Positions 1-12,180 of a DNA stretch of 64,000 bases are shown here, one piece after another. The number at the start of each line of letters is the position of its first letter. Position 1 is the stretch's first letter. The translations under genes and the position numbers were made by a program. Source of the DNA: Hamadaea sp. (GTDB taxonomy: Bacteria > Actinomycetota > Actinomycetes > Mycobacteriales > Micromonosporaceae); contig NZ_JABFVK010000013.1 in the NCBI RefSeq assembly GCF_013362815.1, positions 124,001 through 188,000 of the forward strand, in the 5' to 3' direction. The notes beneath the pieces were generated by a model, which searched no databases, was not told the DNA's origin, and was given only the letters and a program-made list of their open reading frames with translations.

Positions 1-632
1 TCGATGGAGATGGTCCGGGCGAGCCGCGCGGTGCGATCCGCGTGCCGTCGGGAGGCCCGGACGTCGACCGTCACCAAGACGGCCAGTGCGGCGGCCGGAA
101 GAAGCACGCCCGCCACCGCCGCGACGGTTATCGGCAGGCTGCTCGCCACCGAGCCGTCCGCCACGGCGATCAGCCACGAACCGCTCAGCACGACGACGGT
201 GCTCAGTAGATTGACGCCGACGTCGCGAGCGAACTTGAACCAGATCAGCAGGGGGAGCGCCAAGATCAGCGCGGCCGCGATGACCATCTCCGGACCCGGC
301 CCGATTCGGCCGGTGACCAGCAGGAGCAGCCAGACCAAGGCGGCGGCGAACAGGTTCGCGACGACGTTGACGCCGAGGTCGCGCAGCTTGCCCAGCAGAG
401 GGTCGCTCTCCCACCAGGTGATGAGGACGGCCGCCCCGATGGCGCTGACGACGGCGACCGTCACTGCGATGGCGGCGATGCCGGTGGAACGGGGAAGGTG
501 TGCCAGTCCACGATCGGCGGCGATCAGCCAGCCGCCGACGAGCATGGCGAGGGTGCCCGACGCGTTGAGGACCACGTCGCGAGTCAGTGGTGCTCCGTCA
601 GCGCGGAGCCGTTGCAGTACGCCGGATGCCAC
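1..632 (-). CDS. Multi-pass membrane protein, C-terminus outside window
   Basis: I do not recognise a family. The reverse strand reads open from a GTG at 632 to the window edge, about 210 residues. The composition is hydrophobic, with roughly six likely membrane spans separated by short charged loops (for example a WWESDP loop after the second span) and Arg-rich ends, so it is probably a polytopic inner-membrane protein. A TAA lies directly before the GTG, and no clear ribosome-binding site precedes it. A downstream GTG following a GGAG could be the true start. GC-rich third positions on this strand, and arginine-rich nonsense in the opposite frame, support the minus-strand reading. The 3' end is missing, so length and function cannot be judged. 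Confidence 0.7.
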   Translation of the reverse strand, partial: MASGVLQRLRADGAPLTRDVVLNASGTLAMLVGGWLIAADRGLAHLPRSTGIAAIAVTVAVVSAIGAAVLITWWESDPLLGKLRDLGVNVVANLFAAALVWLLLLVTGRIGPGPEMVIAAALILALPLLIWFKFARDVGVNLLSTVVVLSGSWLIAVADGSVASSLPITVAAVAGVLLPAAALAVLVTVDVRASRRHADRTARLARTISI

Positions 633-639
633 GCGTTAA

Positions 640-2388
<1,749 letters not shown>

Positions 2389-2416
2389 TCCCGGGTATTG
2401 ACCACAAAGGACTGAC

Positions 2417-3868
2417 ATGACTTCGCTCAGACTCCCACATCGACTGATCATCGCCACCACGGCGGCCGTCACAGTGGCCGCGGCCGGAGTGGCCGTCGCG
2501 ACCTCCGCATCAGCGGCGGCCGGCTGCCAGGTCGCGTACGCGATCACCAACCAGTGGCCGAGCGGCTTCGGTGCGAACGTGACGATCACCAACCTCGGCG
2601 ACGCGGTGAACGGCTGGCGGCTCACCTGGTCGTTCACCGCCGGGCAGACGGTGACCCAGCTGTGGAGCGGCTCCTACACCCAGTCGGGTTCGCAGGTCAC
2701 CGTGACCAACGCCGACTGGAACGGCGGCATCCCCACCAACGGCACGGCGAGCTTCGGGTTCAACGGAAGCTGGAACAACTCCAGCAACCCGGTGCCGGCG
2801 TCGTTCGCGCTCAACGGCGTCACCTGCACCGGCGGCACGAACCCGTCGCCGACGGGGTCCGGTACGCCGACCTCCACCCCGACGTCGACGCCGAGCTCCA
2901 GCCCGAGTTCGAGCCCCAGCTCGAGTCCGAGTTCGACGCCGACGAGCACTCCACCGCCGACCTGCAGCCTGCCGTCGACCTACCGCTGGACCTCGACGGG
3001 TTCGCTCGCGAACCCGAAGTCGGGCTGGGTCTCGCTCAAGGACTTCACGACGGTGCCCTACAACGGCAAGCACCTGGTGTACGCGACTACGCATGACACC
3101 GGAAGCAGCTGGGGCTCGATGAACTTCAGCCTCGTCACCAACTGGTCGGACCTGGCTACGGCCAGCCAGAACGGGATGTCCTCGGGCACCGTCGCGCCGA
3201 CGCTGTTCTACTTCGCCCCCAAGAACATCTGGGTGCTCACCTACCAGTGGGGTGCGACGGCCTTCTCCTATCGGACGTCGAGCGATCCCACCAACGCCAA
3301 CGGCTGGTCAGCGGCGCAGCCGCTCTTCTCGGGAAGCATCACCGGATCGGGCACCGGGCCGATCGACCAGACGCTCATCGCCGACGACACCACGATGTAC
3401 CTGTTCTTCGCCGGCGACAACGGCAAGATCTACCGAGCCAGCATGCCGATCGGCAACTTCCCGGGCAGCTTCGGCAGCTCGTACACGACCATCATGAGCG
3501 ACACGACGGCCAACCTCTTCGAAGCGCCGCAGGTCTACAAGGTCAAGGGGCAGAACCAGTACCTCATGATCGTCGAGGCGATGGGGAACAACGGCCGGTA
3601 CTTCCGCTCGTTCACGGCTACCAGCCTGGGCGGATCGTGGACGCCGCAAGCGGCCACCGAGGCCAATCCCTTCGCGGGCAAGGCGAACAGCGGCGCGACC
3701 TGGACCAACGACATCAGCCACGGCGATCTGGTCCGCAGCACCGCCGATCAGACGATGACGATCGATCCCTGCAACCTTCAGCTGCTGTACCAGGGACGGT
3801 CGCCCAGTTCCGGCGGTGACTACGGGCTGCTCCCGTATCGGCCGGGCGTCCTGACCCTTCAGCGGTAG
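2417..3868 (+). CDS. Secreted CBM2-GH62 alpha-L-arabinofuranosidase
   Basis: This enzyme removes arabinofuranosyl side chains from arabinoxylan, exposing the backbone to the neighbouring xylanase (483 residues). A signal peptide (about residues 1-36) is followed by an N-terminal CBM2 starting [15 protein letters not shown], a Ser/Thr/Pro linker, and a GH62 five-bladed domain from about residue 190 to the end. GH62 signatures include [48 protein letters not shown] and FEAPQVYKV. The order is reversed relative to the xylanase, whose CBM2 is C-terminal. The ATG at 2417 follows AAAGGA with normal spacing. It lies 28 bp after the xylanase stop and ends just before a strong terminator. Confidence 0.95.
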   Translation: MTSLRLPHRLIIATTAAVTVAAAGVAVATSASAAAGCQVAYAITNQWPSGFGANVTITNLGDAVNGWRLTWSFTAGQTVTQLWSGSYTQSGSQVTVTNADWNGGIPTNGTASFGFNGSWNNSSNPVPASFALNGVTCTGGTNPSPTGSGTPTSTPTSTPSSSPSSSPSSSPSSTPTSTPPPTCSLPSTYRWTSTGSLANPKSGWVSLKDFTTVPYNGKHLVYATTHDTGSSWGSMNFSLVTNWSDLATASQNGMSSGTVAPTLFYFAPKNIWVLTYQWGATAFSYRTSSDPTNANGWSAAQPLFSGSITGSGTGPIDQTLIADDTTMYLFFAGDNGKIYRASMPIGNFPGSFGSSYTTIMSDTTANLFEAPQVYKVKGQNQYLMIVEAMGNNGRYFRSFTATSLGGSWTPQAATEANPFAGKANSGATWTNDISHGDLVRSTADQTMTIDPCNLQLLYQGRSPSSGGDYGLLPYRPGVLTLQR

Positions 3869-3884
3869 GAGAGACCGCAATGGA

Positions 3885-3917
3885 ACGGGGCCGCACCCCC
3901 CGAGGGTGCGGCCCCGT
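3885..3917. terminator. Bidirectional stem-loop terminator
   Basis: The arms GGGGCCGCACCC (3887-3898) and GGGTGCGGCCCC (3904-3915) pair perfectly, extended by two further pairs, around a five-base loop. It lies between the convergent arabinofuranosidase and subtilase genes and can serve both. There is no T-run. Confidence 0.8.
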
Positions 3918-3927
3918 GACTACCGGA

Positions 3928-6900
3928 TCAGGACAGCTTGTACACCGCCATTCCGTGCGGCTCGTTGCCTGACAGGTAGAGTCCGCCGCCAGACATCTCG
4001 GTGACCGTGTCGAGTCCGATCATGTCCTGGTTCAGGCCGATCACCTCGTCCACGCCGTCACCGTCGAGGTCGATGATCACGGCCACGCCGGTGGTGTAGG
4101 TCGCGTCGCTGATCAGTGGGCTCGGGTAGCTCGCCGGGCCGGTCAGGATCGAGACGTCCCAGCCGGTCACGTCGGATTCGTTGCCGGATACCACCAAAGA
4201 CTGCCCGCCGACGCCGCGGGCGAAGCCGCCCGAGTACGGCATGGGCAGTTGGTTGCGGTGATACACCGTGCCGTCGGGCGCGACGAGGGTGAACGCCGCG
4301 TTGCGGAACTGCAGCAACCCGGCCGGGCCGGACGCCCACGCGTGATGGGTGAAGGTGCCACCGTCGGTGAACGTCTTCACCACGCCGCCGTTCCGGGCGT
4401 CCACCAGGTCGACCTGAGTCGGCCCGACGAGTGACCCAGGTGGCGCGGTCAGCCAGGTGAGCGCCACCGTACGCCCTTCGGCGAGGGTCAGCGTCGGCGC
4501 GGCGGCGACACCCTGCCAGAGCTGAGCGCCCTTGATCGTTCGGCCGTCCGCTCCGGACGGAGTGGTCGACCACCGGACGTCACCGGTGTCCGCCTTCACT
4601 GCAATCGCGCCGACCGCCGAGCTGGCGAGCTGAATGCTGTCGGCGGTGTTGTAGGTGGCGATCACCGCCCCGTCCGCGACGACCGCGTTCGAGAGGCGTA
4701 CGCCGTCAGCCGGACGCTGGGTCCACAGGCGGGTGCCGTCACCGGCGTACGCCCGCAGCGCGTCGGTCGGCACGACGAGTTCGGCACCGGCCTTGCCGTC
4801 GAGGTCGGCCGTGGTGACCGTCCAGACGTAGTCCCCGCCGATCGTCGTACGCACGCCGCCGGTGCGCGGATCGAGCACCTGAGCGGCGTCCGTCGCCGCA
4901 ACGACGACCTCCGGTACGCCGTCCCCGGTGACGTCGGCGAGCTGCAGCTGGTGCACCGCACCCGCAGTCACCTGCCGCCACAGCACCTTGGGGTTCTCCG
5001 CTGAAGCCGGAGAGGTGCCGAGCGAAGCGCCGTCGAGTGCGAAGACGCCCCGGGATTCGCCGCCGACGATGAGGTCGCTGACCCCGTCGCCGTTGACGTC
5101 GGTGGCCACCGCCGCCGACAGGTCACCCAGCAGCGGCGTGGTCTGCGCGACCTGACCGCCACCGGCGGCGTACCGGTAGAGCGTCTGGTTCTGCGCGATC
5201 CCCACGACCTGACCGTTTTGCGCGGTCAGCACGAGCGGCTGGCCGACGTCGCCGGTGGCGCTCCACCGCACGCCGCCGTTCGGGCCGTCCATCGCGATGA
5301 TCGAGGTGAACCGGTCACCGGTCCGGTTGCTCGCGGTGCCGAGCTTCTTCGGCTCCCACTGCCCGGCGATCACCGTACGCCCGGAGGTGGTCAGGCCCAG
5401 CGAGATCGGGCCGTCACCGGCCGACGCCGTCCGCTTGACCGTCCGCGCCCACAGCTGCGTGGAGCCGTCGTCGCCGTCCACCGCTCGCGTTTGAGTGGTA
5501 TTGGCGGCCATCGTTGTGTCGAAGAACGTCTCGTTGACGACGTACTCCGGTGCGGCCGATCCGGCGACGTCGGCGACCACGATGTTGGTCGGCAACGCGT
5601 TGACCCGGCTGCTGCGCAGGGTCCGAGCGCCGTTCGCCAGGTCGTAGGTGGCCAGGTCGTACTGGCCACTGACGGCGTACGCGTCTTGGGTGCCGACCAG
5701 CTGCTCTAGCGCCACCAGCCGATTGCGGCCGGCGTCCAGCCGCAGGAACCGGGCGAATGCCGGGTTGGCCACATCCCACCGGACCGCGCCGGTGGCGCTG
5801 TCGACCAGCACCGTGTGACTGACCACGGTGGCTCCGCGGTACGACTCGATCCACGCCGCCGCGACCTGACCCGGTCCGGCCGTCTCCAGCGTCGAGAAGA
5901 CCGCCGTCCGCGAGCCGGTCGAGACCGTCCACTCACGATCCACGGCCATTCCGGCGGTGAACCGCCAGCCGTGCAGTTCGGTCTTCTGCGCGGCCGGAGT
6001 CTGCGTGTTCGTCCCGGCGATCACCGTCGCGACGAGTGTGCCGTCGGAGATCGCCACCTGGTAGGCGTCCGGCAGCAGAGTCGACCAGGTGGTCGCCCCG
6101 GTCTGTCCGTTCAGGACGGTCAGGAAGGTGCCGGTGTTCAGGCTCGATCCGGGCACGGTGATCGGCCGATACGGCGTCACTCCGACCTGCGCGAGGAACG
6201 CCACCTCGGGGATTCCGTCGCCGGTCAGGTCGCCTACGGCGTACGACTTGGAATCGATCGTGGAGAGCGGACCGTAACCGAGGAAGATGCGCGAGACGTT
6301 GGGCGCGACCTGCCAGGGCCGGACCGGCTTGGCCTGCCAGTCGGCGTGCATGGACATGGTGCCGCGCCGCCAGACGGTCTCGCCGGCCGCGGTCATCCGC
6401 GCGACCGAGCCGCTGCTGTGCACGACGAGCAGGTCACCGCCGGGCAGCGCGCTGGTCACCGCGGTCCCGCGCACCGTCTCGACCAGTCCGGTTGCCTTCA
6501 TGCCGGTGGTCGTGGTCGCGGCCGTCGCCTCGGTCGCCGCAGAGGTCTCGGCGGTGGTCTCGGTCGCGTCCAGACGCCGGGCCGCCGCGGCCACCTCGGC
6601 CTCGCTCGGGCCGGTCGGGTCCGTCGCGTCCGTCACGGTGGTCGCGCCGAGCGGGGCGGTGAAGGTGATCGCCTGGTCGCCCTTCAGGACTACCTCGTTA
6701 TACGCGTAACGCAGCCCGTCGGTGCCCGCGACGTTCTCCAGACCGATCGTCGCCCCACCACCCCGGGCGGCGGCGGACCCGCCGACCTGGTGGTACTGCA
6801 GGGTGATGTCGCCGTTCTCGGCGAACACGACCTCGGCGCTGACCCGAGTACGCCCATCGGACGCGAGCAGCGCGTCGTCCCACTCGACGACGAACCGGCG

Positions 6901-9156
6901 ATCCCCGGTCCGCCCGAGCAGCGCGGTCTGCACCTTGGCCCGGTCGTCGATGATCAGGTCGTCCCAGAACGCCGCGATGACACCGTTCGGGTTGCCCAAG
7001 CCGGGCAGGATCGTGTTGTTGTAGTCGCCCAGCCGGGGCTCGGCGAAGTTGACGAGCCCGTTGGTCGTCACGTACGCCGTCTTCCGCTCGACGCCGTAGA
7101 AGGTCACCGGGAACGGCAGCGTGACGGCGGTGACGTCCTCGTCGCCCTTCAGCGGCAGCCGGTCGTGCGCGTCGATCCAGTCCACACGCGACGGTGTGCA
7201 GGTGTAGCCGTAGCGGTCGCTGCGGTTGGGCAGCGCGAAGTCGAGCGATGCGTCCGCGCCGACGGTCAGCGACCGCGACATGGGCGCGTTGCAGAGCACC
7301 GGCGCGGCCGGGCTCGCCACGACGTCGTACGCGCCCTCCGCCACGGCGGCGAAGGCGTACCGGCCGTCGGCGTCGGTGGTCGCCTCGTCGAGCGGGGTGT
7401 TCGCCACGCGTACGGCGGCTCCGGCGAGCGGACGGCCGAGGACGTCGTAGACCCGGCCCGACAGCGCGTGCGACGGCGCGGCGGCGAGGGCGAAGTCCCG
7501 GCGGGTCGCCGTGTTGGCGGTGATGGCGACTCCGGTGGCCTGGGCGTCCACCCGGCCGTAGAGGTGCGCCGAAACCGTGTACTCACCGGCGGGCAGGTAG
7601 ATGAGATAGGAACCGTCGGCCAGCGTACGCACCGAGCGCGTGGTCCCGTTGGACGTCGCGGTGACGGTGACACCCGTCAGCGGGCTGCCCGTGGCCGGGT
7701 CGGTGACGGTGCCCGTCGCGGTGCCGACCTCCCGGCGTGGCGCGGCGGTGACCGCGGCGTACACGTCGAGGCGGCCCTCGCCGAACACGTTGTTCTTCGC
7801 GGCGGTGCCGCCACAGGTGAGGTTGGCGGTGTCGATCGCCGTCGAGTCGAGCAGCTGTTGCGTCTGCGTGAGGTCACCGACCAGCGACGGCGCAGCCGAC
7901 CACAGCAACGCGATGGCGCCCGCCACATGCGGCGCGGCCATCGAGGTGCCGTTCATCGCGGTGTAGCCGTTGCCCGGGTACGCCGACCGGATGTTGGAGC
8001 CGGGGGCGGCGATGTTCGGCTTGGCCAGCCCGGCGACCGACGGGCCCCGGCTGGAGAAGCTGGAAATCGCGTTCGTCGAGGTGAACGAGCCGACGGCGTA
8101 CGCGTCCGCGTTGTCACCCGGCGAGTTCGCGGTGCCACAGGCCGGCCCGCTGTTGCCGGCGGAGAACACGGGGAAGATCCCGGCCGCCCGCCACGCGGCG
8201 ATCATGTCGGCGTACCAGAGGTCGTTCTGCCCGCCGCCCCACGAGTTGTTGACGATGTTCGGGGCGAGGTCGGGCCGGGGGTTGGCCCCGGTGCTGTCGG
8301 TCGGCGCGAGAATCCACTGGCCTGCGAGCAGCAGCGACGACTCCGAGCAGGAGTCGGTCTCGCAACCCTTGGCGGCGATCCACTTCGCGCCGGGTGCGAC
8401 GCCGATGCCGCCCGCTCCGACCATCGTGCCCATGGTGTGGGTGCCGTGACCGGCGTTGTCGCAGGGCGCGACGGTCGGGCAGATCCCGGCCGGGTCGTAC
8501 CAGTTGTAGTCGTGCGAGTAGCGGCCGCCGCCGAGCGTGCCACGGTACGCACCGGCGAGCGCCGGGTGGTCGAACTGCACGCCGGAGTCGATGCTCGCCA
8601 CGACGACGCCCTCACCGGTCGTGCCGTACTCGCTCCACACCTGCGGCGCCCGGATGCGGTCGATGCCCCACTCGACGGCGGTGGTGCTCGCGGTCGCGTC
8701 CACGGCGGCGGTGTCGGGCAGCTGGAAGACCTTCTCAGCGGTGATCGACTCGACGTCGGGCCGGGCCGCGATCGCCGCGAGGACGTCCGCGTCTCCGGTC
8801 ACGCGGACTTCGTCGGTGATCCAGAACGCCGTGTACTTGGCCTTCGCCTTGTCCAGCTGCTCCCGCAGTCCCTTCTGGCTGTTGTCGGCGTGCTCGGTCA
8901 GCGCCCGGTACGCCGCCTTCGCCTTGCCGGCGTGCGTACGCTCGGCCTGGGCGTCCGAGAGGTCGGCGGAACCCTTGAGGCGTACCAGGAACGTGGCCTG
9001 GCCGTCGGCGGCGAGGTCGGCCTGGACGGCCGGGTCGACGGTGGCGGTCGAGGCGGCGGCGGTCGCCGGTATGGACCCGGACGCGACCGCGCCGGCCGTC
9101 GTGAGCAGGGCTACGGCGACCGGCAACGCCCATCGCCGTAGGAGCTTTCGTGACAT
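3928..9156 (-). CDS. Large secreted subtilase (S8) with FG-GAP-like repeats
   Basis: This is an extracellular serine protease of 1742 residues. It has a signal peptide (about 1-35) and an inhibitor-I9-type propeptide (about 40-148). The S8 domain has Asp190 ([12 protein letters not shown]), His237 (AGHGTHTMG), oxyanion Asn335 (SAGNSG) and Ser405 ([12 protein letters not shown]), so the triad is complete. Two carboxypeptidase-regulatory-like beta domains follow (about 475-650), then a beta-rich domain. The C-terminal half has repeated DxDGDG-type motifs such as [22 protein letters not shown] and [11 protein letters not shown], which suggest a calcium-binding beta-propeller. The ATG at 9156 starts a clear signal peptide after GGGAAGGGA. 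The frame is open for 64 more codons upstream, but that stretch is unlike a leader. A TrmB/LuxR-like regulator lies just upstream, as at the second subtilase (58878-62537). Confidence 0.92.
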   Translation of the reverse strand: MSRKLLRRWALPVAVALLTTAGAVASGSIPATAAASTATVDPAVQADLAADGQATFLVRLKGSADLSDAQAERTHAGKAKAAYRALTEHADNSQKGLREQLDKAKAKYTAFWITDEVRVTGDADVLAAIAARPDVESITAEKVFQLPDTAAVDATASTTAVEWGIDRIRAPQVWSEYGTTGEGVVVASIDSGVQFDHPALAGAYRGTLGGGRYSHDYNWYDPAGICPTVAPCDNAGHGTHTMGTMVGAGGIGVAPGAKWIAAKGCETDSCSESSLLLAGQWILAPTDSTGANPRPDLAPNIVNNSWGGGQNDLWYADMIAAWRAAGIFPVFSAGNSGPACGTANSPGDNADAYAVGSFTSTNAISSFSSRGPSVAGLAKPNIAAPGSNIRSAYPGNGYTAMNGTSMAAPHVAGAIALLWSAAPSLVGDLTQTQQLLDSTAIDTANLTCGGTAAKNNVFGEGRLDVYAAVTAAPRREVGTATGTVTDPATGSPLTGVTVTATSNGTTRSVRTLADGSYLIYLPAGEYTVSAHLYGRVDAQATGVAITANTATRRDFALAAAPSHALSGRVYDVLGRPLAGAAVRVANTPLDEATTDADGRYAFAAVAEGAYDVVASPAAPVLCNAPMSRSLTVGADASLDFALPNRSDRYGYTCTPSRVDWIDAHDRLPLKGDEDVTAVTLPFPVTFYGVERKTAYVTTNGLVNFAEPRLGDYNNTILPGLGNPNGVIAAFWDDLIIDDRAKVQTALLGRTGDRRFVVEWDDALLASDGRTRVSAEVVFAENGDITLQYHQVGGSAAARGGGATIGLENVAGTDGLRYAYNEVVLKGDQAITFTAPLGATTVTDATDPTGPSEAEVAAAARRLDATETTAETSAATEATAATTTTGMKATGLVETVRGTAVTSALPGGDLLVVHSSGSVARMTAAGETVWRRGTMSMHADWQAKPVRPWQVAPNVSRIFLGYGPLSTIDSKSYAVGDLTGDGIPEVAFLAQVGVTPYRPITVPGSSLNTGTFLTVLNGQTGATTWSTLLPDAYQVAISDGTLVATVIAGTNTQTPAAQKTELHGWRFTAGMAVDREWTVSTGSRTAVFSTLETAGPGQVAAAWIESYRGATVVSHTVLVDSATGAVRWDVANPAFARFLRLDAGRNRLVALEQLVGTQDAYAVSGQYDLATYDLANGARTLRSSRVNALPTNIVVADVAGSAAPEYVVNETFFDTTMAANTTQTRAVDGDDGSTQLWARTVKRTASAGDGPISLGLTTSGRTVIAGQWEPKKLGTASNRTGDRFTSIIAMDGPNGGVRWSATGDVGQPLVLTAQNGQVVGIAQNQTLYRYAAGGGQVAQTTPLLGDLSAAVATDVNGDGVSDLIVGGESRGVFALDGASLGTSPASAENPKVLWRQVTAGAVHQLQLADVTGDGVPEVVVAATDAAQVLDPRTGGVRTTIGGDYVWTVTTADLDGKAGAELVVPTDALRAYAGDGTRLWTQRPADGVRLSNAVVADGAVIATYNTADSIQLASSAVGAIAVKADTGDVRWSTTPSGADGRTIKGAQLWQGVAAAPTLTLAEGRTVALTWLTAPPGSLVGPTQVDLVDARNGGVVKTFTDGGTFTHHAWASGPAGLLQFRNAAFTLVAPDGTVYHRNQLPMPYSGGFARGVGGQSLVVSGNESDVTGWDVSILTGPASYPSPLISDATYTTGVAVIIDLDGDGVDEVIGLNQDMIGLDTVTEMSGGGLYLSGNEPHGMAVYKLS

Positions 9157-9292
9157 GAGGAGTGTCCCTTCCCGGCCGCTGGGGGGTTCGCGGCATGGTG
9201 GGACTATTCGCCCTCGGCGGGAAGATCCGCTAGGGGCTGGGATGGCCGATCCCCGCCAATGACCGGTGTCGGCCAGTTCCCTGATAGGACGG

Positions 9293-10264
9293 TCAGACCC
9301 AGCCCCGTCGACTGGCTTGAATGCCCGCCTGGAACCGGCTCGTCGCACTCAGCCGATCCAAGAGGCGGGTGATCCGCCGCCCGAGCGTACGCGCGCTGAC
9401 GCCGAGCTGCCGGGCCATCGCCTCGTCCTTGAGTCCCGAGCCGAGCAGCGTCAGCAGCGCCCGGTCGATGTCATCGAGGTCGTCGGGCAGCCCCGAGGCG
9501 TCCGTACGCAACGGCGCAGCCCGCTCCCACAACGACTCGAACAACGCCGCCAGCGCCGAGGCGAGCAACGACGGATGCACCACGATGACGCTGTGGATGC
9601 GGCCCTCCCGCACCGACAGCGGCAGCAGCGCCCGTTCGCCGTCGACGACGATCAGCTTCAACGGAACGTCCGCCACGGTCCGGGCCTGCTCACCCGAGCG
9701 GATCGCCGCCATGATCACGTCGTACCGGCCCGGCAATTCCAACGCGGCCGTCGCGTAGATGGCCCGGTTGCGGATGTTCCGCGCGAAGGCCGACTCCTCA
9801 GCCTTCGCCGACGCGTCGTGATCCACGTACGGCGGCGCGTCCAGCACCGCCACCTCCCGAGTCGCCGACCCGACCAACTCCATCATCATGTCGACGGCCG
9901 CCCGTTCGCCGTCGACGACTTCGGCCAACCGGCTCGGCTCGCCGCGGGCGATGCCTTCGGCGTACTCGGCGGCCAGCGCGGACGCCGTCTGCAGGGCGTG
10001 CTCCAACGCCTCCTGCCGACCCCGGACCAAGGCGGCGATCCCGACTTTGGGATCGCGAGCCCGATGACCACCGTCGCCGAGTTCCACCAACTCGGCATCG
10101 ATCAGCTCACCGACCAACTCGGCCAGCCGCGCTCCGGGTATCCCGACCTCCTCGGCCAACCCGCCGTCGACCGGACGACCCGGCGACCGCAGCATCGCGC
10201 GATAGACGCGTACGGCGGCCGCCGAGACACCGACCGCGTCCAGCGGCCCGTCAGAGGTGATCAT
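9293..10264 (-). CDS. TrmB/LuxR-like transcriptional regulator next to subtilase
   Basis: This is a cytoplasmic DNA-binding regulator of 323 residues. The N-terminal 70 residues look like a TrmB-type winged helix. A central effector-like region follows. The C-terminus (about 255-323) carries a LuxR-type helix-turn-helix, recognisable from [20 protein letters not shown] and [15 protein letters not shown]. It resembles the regulator at 57772-58752, which ends in the same way (RFQxGxxAxRRGW), so the two are paralogues. It lies upstream of, and in the same direction as, the large subtilase with 136 bp between them, so the protease gene is a likely target. The start looks leaderless: TAGCCT lies six bases before the ATG. 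The effector is unknown. Confidence 0.85.
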   Translation of the reverse strand: MITSDGPLDAVGVSAAAVRVYRAMLRSPGRPVDGGLAEEVGIPGARLAELVGELIDAELVELGDGGHRARDPKVGIAALVRGRQEALEHALQTASALAAEYAEGIARGEPSRLAEVVDGERAAVDMMMELVGSATREVAVLDAPPYVDHDASAKAEESAFARNIRNRAIYATAALELPGRYDVIMAAIRSGEQARTVADVPLKLIVVDGERALLPLSVREGRIHSVIVVHPSLLASALAALFESLWERAAPLRTDASGLPDDLDDIDRALLTLLGSGLKDEAMARQLGVSARTLGRRITRLLDRLSATSRFQAGIQASRRGWV

Positions 10265-10580
10265 CGCGACAGGCTAGCCGCTGCCAGTGGCTCGGTGGGC
10301 CCCGCTCCACCGCACCACGACGGGCGAGAGCATCGCGATCGCGACATGGAAGGCGGGCATCCCACCTGGCTTGGTGGTGTCCAGCTCCTCGCAGAACGTG
10401 AGTCGCTACCGGGACAGTCGCCAGCGCGGCACGGGGGCCTTTCCCCGGGCCGGCCTCCGCCCGAACGACTTCGAACATCTCCGAACGCCGTCCTATGTCG
10501 ACACGCGGATACCCACGTGTTTCGATGCCTGAAGATCTAGGCCTGATCTCCTATGACCTCCCTCGACGTAAGGCGAAACC
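10265..10580. other. 316-bp gap without a supported gene
   Basis: The left edge holds the minus-strand TAGCCT box (10271-10276) of the regulator gene. The right edge holds the ribosome-binding site of the next gene. Short open frames on both strands have no family resemblance and poor codon bias. I see no strong hairpin or RNA gene. Confidence 0.5.
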
Positions 10581-11087
10581 GTGAACATGAAGCACGTCAC
10601 GTTCCTATCCGTGGTGAGCGCGATCCTCGCCGCCGGACTCGCGGCACCCGCAGTCGCCGCACCGGACAGTCACGGCATCGCTGCCGCCGGCACCCAGTGC
10701 TATCCGAACACGAAGACCTTCAAGCGGGGCACCACGCAGCGCACGGTAACGATCAACCTGTGCGTGCAACGGATCGGCTCGAGCACGTTGCGCGCCTATG
10801 CCGACATCTCCATGGGCAAGAAGTCAGGCACTCCGGACATCGTCTACGATGCCACGCTCAACGTCCGGCTCGAACACAACGACGATCCCATCGAAAGCAC
10901 CGCAGACAGCATGGGCTACGAGATCAATGACGAGTCCGCTTCAGCGTGGGGCTGGATCGTCTCCACCGACGAGTTCTCTTCCACGGTGGTGGGTGGATGG
11001 TCCGCCGACGGTGTCGTCTACTACGACCTCGTCGGCGACGGTCTCGGCACACAAGCCTGGGAGCTACACGGCTCACCCACGATCTAG
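10581..11087 (+). CDS. Small secreted protein of unknown function
   Basis: This is a 168-residue exported protein I do not recognise. The N-terminus is a typical Sec signal peptide ending near AAPAVAAPDS (about residue 30). The mature part is hydrophilic with two Cys (TQCYPN and NLCVQR) that could form a disulphide, and the rest looks beta-rich with many Asp, Ser and Thr. A GTG at 10581 follows TAAGG with seven-base spacing. The ATG two codons later is the alternative. It stands alone, transcribed away from the subtilase regulator and followed by a strong terminator. Confidence 0.8.
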   Translation: MNMKHVTFLSVVSAILAAGLAAPAVAAPDSHGIAAAGTQCYPNTKTFKRGTTQRTVTINLCVQRIGSSTLRAYADISMGKKSGTPDIVYDATLNVRLEHNDDPIESTADSMGYEINDESASAWGWIVSTDEFSSTVVGGWSADGVVYYDLVGDGLGTQAWELHGSPTI

Positions 11088-11109
11088 TAGCCAGATGACC
11101 TGGGATATC

Positions 11110-11143
11110 GGCGGTTGCTGCCCGATCACGGGCAGCAACCGCC
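11110..11143. terminator. Strong stem-loop terminator
   Basis: GGCGGTTGCTGCCC (11110-11123) pairs perfectly with 11130-11143 around GATCAC. It sits 22 bp after the small secreted protein gene and about 100 bp before the end of the convergent sigma gene. Confidence 0.8.
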
Positions 11144-11247
11144 CGGGTGGACTCCGTCGGCCGCGCGGGCCCGATGGACCGCGAGCCGGGAATCGGACAT
11201 TTTGGTACTGGCCGTCTGTGGCAACAGGCAACGTCGGCGGTGACTGA

Positions 11248-12105
11248 TCAGCCGCGCCTGTCGGTTGCTGGGGCGAGTCTGGCCAGCCTTTGCGGATCGG
11301 CCACTATGTCGATGTGCAAGATTCTTTCGTCGGCGGTGACGGTTAGGAGCAGGATCAATGCCAGTCGCCCGCCCGGGGCCACCTCGATTGCGGGTTCGCC
11401 GTCGATCAGCGCGATATGGGCGTAGGCGGCTTGGTGGGAGAATGCCAGCGCATGCCGTGCTACCGAGTCGGGACCGCGCACCGTTACGGGCACGTTGTTC
11501 GGTGCTGCTGTGGCGTCGGCGCGTGCGGTGACCTCCGGGTCGAGCAGGTCTAGTAGATCCTGGTAGTCGCCGTTGCGGGAGGCGGCAAGAAACGCCTCGA
11601 CGACCCTGACCCGCCCGGCCAGATCGGTGTCCGACGGCGCAGGGTGGCGCACGCGGTGGCGTGCCCGGCTGGCCAGCATCTTGGTGGCCGGTATCGAGCG
11701 GTCCAGAATCTGCGCGACCTCCGCGAACGGCACCACGAACAGGTCATGCAACACGAAGGCCAGCCGCTCGGCCGGGGACAGCTTGTTCAGGACGACCATG
11801 AGGGCCTCGCCAACGGTGTCGGCCAGCGTGACTTCCTGCTCCGGACCGGGCACGTCAGCCGGCATGGCCGCGTCGAGGGAGACCTCGGCATGGGTGGCGC
11901 GTGCTCGCAGCATGTCCAGGCAGATCCGCGCGACCACGGTGGTCAGCCAGGCACGGGCATTGCGCACGTCGCCGCCATCGGCCCGGGCAAGACGCAGCCA
12001 CGCCTCCTGGAGCGCGTCGTCGACGTCGCTGGCCGACCCCAATATCCGGTACGCCACCGCACGCAGATGTTCGCGGTGCGTGCTGAATTCCTCGGACAGA
12101 TCCAC
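11248..12105 (-). CDS. ECF41-type (SigJ-like) RNA polymerase sigma factor
   Basis: This is an alternative sigma factor of 285 residues with region 2 (about 10-75: YRILGSASDVDDALQEAWLR), region 4 (about 115-165: LSPAERLAFVLHDLFVVPF and KMLASRARHRV) and a C-terminal SnoaL-like extension of about 110 residues, the hallmark of ECF41. That extension regulates the sigma factor in place of a separate anti-sigma factor in the known family. The DGGGR motif usual after region 4 is not conserved here (VTARADATAA). It starts with GTG after GGAAGG, six bases away. It is divergent from an SRPBCC gene across 75 bp that hold two mirrored ECF41-like promoters, the same layout as at 43444-44304. Confidence 0.92.
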   Translation of the reverse strand: MDLSEEFSTHREHLRAVAYRILGSASDVDDALQEAWLRLARADGGDVRNARAWLTTVVARICLDMLRARATHAEVSLDAAMPADVPGPEQEVTLADTVGEALMVVLNKLSPAERLAFVLHDLFVVPFAEVAQILDRSIPATKMLASRARHRVRHPAPSDTDLAGRVRVVEAFLAASRNGDYQDLLDLLDPEVTARADATAAPNNVPVTVRGPDSVARHALAFSHQAAYAHIALIDGEPAIEVAPGGRLALILLLTVTADERILHIDIVADPQRLARLAPATDRRG

Positions 12106-12107
12106 GC

Positions 12108-12133
12108 GTTACCTTCCGTGCCCGGTGCCCGTC
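12108..12133 (+). promoter_or_regulatory. ECF41-like promoter, rightward (SRPBCC gene)
   Basis: GTTACC (12108-12113) and CGTC (12130-12133) are exactly 16 bp apart, close to the published ECF41 consensus TGTCACA-N16-CGTC. Start would fall near 12140. The -35 element overlaps the ribosome-binding site of the divergent sigma gene on the other strand. Confidence 0.65.
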
Positions 12134-12142
12134 TTCCATGGT

Positions 12143-12168
12143 GACGCCCGACGGCCCGTCAAGGTAAC
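12143..12168 (-). promoter_or_regulatory. ECF41-like promoter, leftward (sigma gene)
   Basis: On the minus strand GTTACC (12168-12163) and CGTC (12146-12143) are 16 bp apart, mirroring the rightward promoter. It would make the sigma gene autoregulated. The two -35 boxes span 61 bp, as at the second ECF41 locus. Confidence 0.65.
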
Positions 12169-12180
12169 AAGGAGGAACTG

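Noticed and set aside
4-639. Rightward open frame of about 210 codons at the left edge
   Set aside because: It reads as Thr/Ser/Arg-rich nonsense. The opposite strand gives a coherent membrane protein with better third-position GC.
5815-9141. Rightward 1108-codon open frame inside the first subtilase
   Set aside because: Arg/Gly/Val-rich shadow of a high-GC gene. The leftward frame has all subtilase motifs.
10287-10532. Rightward 81-codon frame with a faint DUF397-like look (RDS motif)
   Set aside because: The tryptophan and glycine pattern of DUF397 is absent and codon use is poor.
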